DNA of 10,681 nt, from the NCBI GenBank assembly GCA_013139755.1, contig WTAG01000060.1, positions 1 through 10,681 on the forward strand. The letters are read 5' to 3'. Positions 6,827 through 10,681 of the stretch are shown in pieces. The stretch comes from Methylomarinum sp. (GTDB lineage Bacteria; Pseudomonadota; Gammaproteobacteria; Methylococcales; Methylomonadaceae). The notes under the pieces were generated by a model. The model was not told where the DNA came from and ran no database searches. It worked only from the letters and a program-made list of their open reading frames with translations. The translations under genes and the position numbers were made by a program. How positions within the stretch are numbered: the stretch's first letter is position 1; each line of letters starts with the position of its first letter.

Positions 6827-9667
6827 TCAATGAAACTCCGGATAAGGCATAGGCTTCCCAATACCATACCCCTGTGCATAATCAACACCTATATCTGACA
6901 ATACTTCAAGAATTTCATCATTCTCTACAAATTCAGCAATACTTTCAATATTCATACCCTGCCCAACTTCATTAATCGCATTAACAAACAAGCGATCTTC
7001 ATGAGTATTGGAAAGGTTTTTAATAAACTCTCCATCTATTTTCAAATACTGTACTGGTAACCTTTTTAAGTAATTCATTGATGAAAAACCTACGCCAAAA
7101 TCATCTAACGCAAACTTACCTCCTATTGCAGTGAATTGAGAAATAAAACTATTAGCCGATTTTAAGTTAGAGACAGCCTTCGTTTCAGTCACCTCAAAAA
7201 TAAATTGTTCCGCCTTAACCCCATAACTCTCTAACAATGAAGTACAAATTTGAAATGCTTCAGGATTAGAAAGCAATTCACCTGACATATTAACAGACAA
7301 GACAATATTTAAACCTTTATCCATAAACTGTTTTTGATGCTGAAAAGCCATTTCCAGCACCATTTTATCGATATATTTAATTAACCCCGTTTGCTCAGCC
7401 ACACAAATAAAAGGACCTGGCGGTATAATATCGCCATTCTCACCTACCATTCGTAACAAACATTCATAATGCGAGATACTCTTATCGGCTATGCGCATAA
7501 TTGGTTGAAAATACAATACAAAACGCTCCTCCGCTAAAGCCTTTTCTATCTTTGACTTCCAGTTCACACGGTACTTCACTTCATCTCTGTCCAGGTCACT
7601 AGGTGATGCCAGACACCACATTCCCCTACCCAATTCCTTGGCCTTATACATAGCAATATCTACACTTGCCATTAAATCCTGCCCTGTATAGCCTTCTACG
7701 GGGAACATAAGCAAGCCCGCACTTATACTCACTTTGTGTAACACTTCACCCAGAACAACTTCCACATCCATTACCTGACTAAATACTTTATTAATCAGTG
7801 ATTCAGCACCTTCCTGCGTAATCTGTGGCGATAACACTACAAATTCATCCCCCCCAAATCGAGCGATGATATCGGTCTTACGCACTGCCAGCTTTAATTG
7901 TTCAGCAATTTTTGATAATAACTGATCACCGACCTTGTGTCCGCTACTATCATTGATATATTTGAACTGGTCGACATCAAAAAAAATTAATGCGCAATTA
8001 TGCTTAAACCTTTCCGCCTCAATAAGAACACGATGCAACTCATTGTCAAAACGACGCCGATTAAACAGCCCCGTTAAAGGGTCGTGATCAGCGAGCCAAG
8101 CCAACTTAGTTTCAACCGCACGCCTTTCTGTTAAATCTAACCCTACAACTAAAATCTCAGGCTCTGCATCAACATTATGAATCACCGTAAAAAACCATGA
8201 GATATAGAGTTTATCGCCTTTCAACGAGGACAGCGCACTATCATGCTTATAAGTGGAATATTTTTTATCAAGCAAATCAGGGATAACACCATCAAGTAAG
8301 TCTTCACTTTTATTATCGTAAATCAAATCAGTAAATAAGTATTTACTGACCAATACCTCTTCATCATAGCCAGTCAGTTTTTTACCATACTGATTAATTG
8401 AAAGTATTTGCCCTAATTGATCTAGCCTCATAATAATAACCTGGGCAGTATCCAGTATATTGGAAACAAAGTTACGTTCGTTTTGTAACTCATTACTACG
8501 CTCAAGCAATGTTAAATTTCTCTGCTCAACGTCACTATCAAGCTTAGTGAGTGTGGCAATCAAATGATGCGCTGCTGAATCTAACACATCAATTTCATCA
8601 GCCAGTAGCCTTCTCTCCTTTAATTCAGGAAGTGATTGCTCCACTTCGCTGTATTTTTTTTCCGCCAAGAGAGGTAACAAGTTAATAATTTTCTTTAATT
8701 TAGCCGTTGGCCTGATAAACAATAAGAAAAGTATAATCCCTGATAACAAAATACTCGACAATCCACTAACGACATACAAATCCACAGCGTTTTGTTTTTC
8801 TAATAACTCTTGAGTGATATTGTCAATAACAACCAATTTAGCCAGAGATGCATCATCCCCAAAAGGAATGATAAAAATATCATAAGTCTTATCATCAAAA
8901 ACATAGGAAATGCTTTTGTCCGGGATAGCTTTGGGATAGCTACGTTGCAATGCTTCTAGCAAAGTGTAATTTTTAGAAAAGTTAGTTAATGCGGGGATTT
9001 TTAATGACCACAATGGCAAGCTTGATTGCTGTTGCTCATAAGGTGTATTGCTTGCCTTAATCAAAATACCAATATCTGCCTTGGTAATTTCTTTCATCTG
9101 CAAAACAATTTCATTAATACTTGATGCAAAAATAAAAACACCCGCAAACTCGCCATTATGCAAAAAAGGTATTGCATGATATTGAAAGCAATTAGTATCA
9201 CAAACTATTTTATTATGTGACTGCTCATCATCAATAACATCTTTAAGCCATGTGGAAAGTAACGCTTGCCGATGAATTATCCCACCCCACTCACCTTTTA
9301 ACTGCCCTACTGCATCAAAAAGAAAAATTGATTGAATATCTGATTCCAGCTCAATCTTGAACCAGTTATTATTAATAAGACGAGTAATTTCTGTTAAAGC
9401 CTTTTCTCTGGGAATATCCGCATTGATAAATGATGGGATCAACCAGCCCAATTCAGTTTCTTTTTGTTTTAATTGGGTAATAACGCTGGAAAAAGCCTGT
9501 TCATATTGTTGATGTCTACTATCAATTCTCTGCGCATGGTTCTTGTTATAAATATATTGACCCAACACAAATATACAGCCTGAAGCCAATACTGTTGATA
9601 TTGTCACTGCAAACAGTGCCTTCCATATCAAACCAAACGAAATATTTTTTTTTATAAACTTCGACAA
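6827..9667 (-). CDS. Membrane-bound sensor-PAS-GGDEF-EAL cyclic-di-GMP enzyme
   Basis: The 946-residue inner-membrane protein probably makes and/or breaks c-di-GMP. It has a TM helix at about 14-38, then a periplasmic Cache-like sensor region (39-293) with two close cysteines (C156, C160) that could form a disulfide. A second TM follows (about 296-318), then a HAMP-like/coiled-coil linker (320-398) and a PAS domain (about 399-515, ending DLTERRA). The GGDEF domain (522-685) has FGGDEF at 604-609 and an RxxD inhibitory site (R596-D599), five residues upstream. The EAL domain (700-946) has the signature as E735-C-L. The other catalytic positions look present: N793, E825, D855-D856, K876, E912 and Q932. 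Both activities are therefore possible. Start is TTG at 9667, supported by GGAG seven bases upstream and by the immediately following TM; no in-frame ATG lies near. It is 39 bases before the halogenase-like gene, so the two are probably co-transcribed. Confidence 0.93.
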   Translation of the reverse strand: MSKFIKKNISFGLIWKALFAVTISTVLASGCIFVLGQYIYNKNHAQRIDSRHQQYEQAFSSVITQLKQKETELGWLIPSFINADIPREKALTEITRLINNNWFKIELESDIQSIFLFDAVGQLKGEWGGIIHRQALLSTWLKDVIDDEQSHNKIVCDTNCFQYHAIPFLHNGEFAGVFIFASSINEIVLQMKEITKADIGILIKASNTPYEQQQSSLPLWSLKIPALTNFSKNYTLLEALQRSYPKAIPDKSISYVFDDKTYDIFIIPFGDDASLAKLVVIDNITQELLEKQNAVDLYVVSGLSSILLSGIILFLLFIRPTAKLKKIINLLPLLAEKKYSEVEQSLPELKERRLLADEIDVLDSAAHHLIATLTKLDSDVEQRNLTLLERSNELQNERNFVSNILDTAQVIIMRLDQLGQILSINQYGKKLTGYDEEVLVSKYLFTDLIYDNKSEDLLDGVIPDLLDKKYSTYKHDSALSSLKGDKLYISWFFTVIHNVDAEPEILVVGLDLTERRAVETKLAWLADHDPLTGLFNRRRFDNELHRVLIEAERFKHNCALIFFDVDQFKYINDSSGHKVGDQLLSKIAEQLKLAVRKTDIIARFGGDEFVVLSPQITQEGAESLINKVFSQVMDVEVVLGEVLHKVSISAGLLMFPVEGYTGQDLMASVDIAMYKAKELGRGMWCLASPSDLDRDEVKYRVNWKSKIEKALAEERFVLYFQPIMRIADKSISHYECLLRMVGENGDIIPPGPFICVAEQTGLIKYIDKMVLEMAFQHQKQFMDKGLNIVLSVNMSGELLSNPEAFQICTSLLESYGVKAEQFIFEVTETKAVSNLKSANSFISQFTAIGGKFALDDFGVGFSSMNYLKRLPVQYLKIDGEFIKNLSNTHEDRLFVNAINEVGQGMNIESIAEFVENDEILEVLSDIGVDYAQGYGIGKPMPYPEFH

Positions 9668-10008
9668 AGAATCACTCCATGAAATGATATAACAAACATA
9701 CCCATAAATACTGCGCTAACAAAACTTAGCAGCTTTCTAAACAATTACAAGCAACAAAAAAATATCGCGACTATTTAAGGAGCCTCTGATCAAGTCATGA
9801 ACTCGTACCTTATGCTCAGAATATCCAGCTTCTGCGTTAAAAATCTTCGCAATAGCCTGCTATTACGTGCGATTTTTGCCTTGAATCTAAATATACTGAA
9901 CATAATTTACTTCGCCCAGACTTAATCAGAGGTTCCTTAAATCATACTTAATAGATGGGCTGAATATATGGAATAGGCTACATAACAAGTCTAATTAATC
10001 AAAAAAGA
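9668..10008. other. Intergenic region carrying a palindromic MITE-like element
   Basis: This 341-base gap lies between the exported His-first protein and the GGDEF/EAL gene, both leftward. Nearly half is the palindromic element at 9779-9936, described separately. Between that element and the TTG start are about 110 AT-rich bases that should hold the GGDEF/EAL promoter. TTGTTA-N16-TATGTT is a weak candidate there. I see no gene. Confidence 0.6.
9779..9936. mobile_element. MITE-like palindromic element with TTAA target duplications
   Basis: The ends form an inverted repeat: left 9774-9796 and right 9919-9941 match at 21 of 23 positions when the right is reverse-complemented (left end of the element GGAGCCTCTGATCAAGTC, right GGAACCTCTGATTAAGTC). 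TTAA lies directly outside both ends (9775-9778 and 9937-9940), as expected for a 4-base target duplication. The interior is also an imperfect palindrome, with AAAAATC/GATTTTT and AATAG/CTATT arms closing on a CCTG loop at 9856-9859, exactly at the element's centre. There is no transposase gene. Ends beginning GG and a YTAR-type target recall IS5-family elements, so a non-autonomous derivative is my inference. Confidence 0.75.
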
Positions 10009-10014
10009 TTAATT
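9993..10014 (-). terminator. Weak candidate hairpin at the end of the His-first protein gene
   Basis: AATTAATC (9993-10000) and GATTAATT (10007-10014) are exact reverse complements around a six-base loop and overlap the TAA stop. The stem is entirely AT-rich except one pair, and no T-run follows on the minus strand. It is a weak terminator at best, or chance in AT-rich DNA. Confidence 0.25.
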
Positions 10015-10614
10015 TTCTTTCGGTTTAAACACTCGCATTATTACCACAGCGATAATAGCCACAATGATTAAAACCATAACAATCATAAATGTAAAACCAC
10101 TCGACTCAGGTTCGACTCCAACAGAAAAAGGCAGATGAGAATCCAACTTTTCCCCTTGATGTACGATAGTTACATGTGCTAAATAATCACCAGCACCATA
10201 TTGACTAAAATCAACTTTGGCATCCATGCTACCTTTTTTAATTTTCTCAGGTTTTTGATAAAAAACACGTGTTGCTTCTGGCTCTTTTGTTATTTCAAAT
10301 TCAACTGTGGTATTGCGTAACTTCTTGCCTTCATAATCGAATACCAAATGAGTCAACTCAACATCAGGTATATAATGACAATACCCTGTACCCCCTGTAG
10401 ATTTTGGTGTATATGCTGAAAAATGAATCACCTCGCTACCGACTGAAAACCGGCAGGTATCCACTTCATTTTTTGCACCTCTATGCGCACTCGCAGTCGA
10501 TGACAACATAAAACCCAAAAACAACACAGATACCAACATATAAAACTTGTCCACAGTATATCTATGTAATCTAGAAGATGAGTTTATAACCCTCAACACT
10601 TTCATTTCTTTCAT
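10009..10614 (-). CDS. Exported, C-terminally membrane-anchored protein with predicted mature N-terminal His
   Basis: I do not recognise a characterised function. The 201-residue product has a long basic n-region, a hydrophobic core (about 26-40) and a clear signal peptidase site STASA|HRG, so the mature protein would begin with His44. The soluble part (44-170) looks like a beta-sandwich, with two cysteines (C54, C79) that could pair and further histidines at 64, 80, 89, 147, 152 and 160. A single TM helix (about 174-193) and a basic tail RVFKPKEN anchor it with the body in the periplasm. A free N-terminal His plus other His residues is the arrangement used in copper histidine-brace proteins; the link here is inference only. 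The ATG at 10614 has GAGGA close upstream; a second ATG at 10602 is less well placed. The gene lies 72 bases upstream of the MITE-like element, in the same direction as the c-di-GMP gene. Confidence 0.75.
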   Translation of the reverse strand: MKEMKVLRVINSSSRLHRYTVDKFYMLVSVLFLGFMLSSTASAHRGAKNEVDTCRFSVGSEVIHFSAYTPKSTGGTGYCHYIPDVELTHLVFDYEGKKLRNTTVEFEITKEPEATRVFYQKPEKIKKGSMDAKVDFSQYGAGDYLAHVTIVHQGEKLDSHLPFSVGVEPESSGFTFMIVMVLIIVAIIAVVIMRVFKPKEN

Positions 10615-10681
10615 TTTTCTTCCTCTCTTAAATACAGACTATCTAATAACACAACATAAAACACTGACAGCAAACTACGCT

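Overview
The window looks like chromosomal DNA of an AT-rich gammaproteobacterium. The evidence is the hrcA-grpE-dnaK order, a sigma32-type heat-shock promoter inside that cluster, a Gram-negative porin ending in Phe, and a GGDEF/EAL regulator. The genus cannot be named from the sequence. A low-GC methylotroph-like or sulfur-oxidiser-like lineage is only a guess.

Layout. Positions 1-2630 (minus strand) hold the heat-shock cluster hrcA, grpE and dnaK; dnaK runs off the left edge. A sigma32 promoter with good matches in both boxes sits at the hrcA/grpE junction (1554-1581). A sigma70-like promoter overlapped by an inverted repeat precedes hrcA. Positions 2631-3055 are a divergent AT-rich spacer. 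Positions 3056-4745 (plus strand) hold a two-gene outer-membrane module: a short PstS-like periplasmic protein and a beta-barrel porin, one base apart.

Positions 4782-9667 (minus strand) are the most interesting part. In transcription order they encode a membrane-anchored sensor-PAS-GGDEF-EAL cyclic-di-GMP protein (TTG start), a PhyH-type Fe(II)/2-oxoglutarate enzyme 39 bases later, and, 197 bases further on, a FeeM-like N-acyl amino acid synthase of the GNAT fold. The Fe enzyme has H-Q-A in place of the hydroxylase H-x-D, which is the signature of aliphatic halogenases of the SyrB2/CytC3 type. FeeM-type enzymes acylate amino acids using acyl-ACP, and many of these halogenases work on carrier-bound substrates. 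A small pathway to a halogenated N-acyl amino acid, possibly linked to c-di-GMP control, is therefore a testable inference. No NRPS, PKS or carrier protein is visible here.

Positions 9668-10008 contain a 158-bp, nearly fully palindromic MITE-like element flanked by TTAA direct repeats. Positions 10009-10614 (minus strand) encode an exported, C-terminally membrane-anchored protein. Its predicted mature form starts with histidine, which is reminiscent of copper-binding periplasmic proteins, but its function is unknown.
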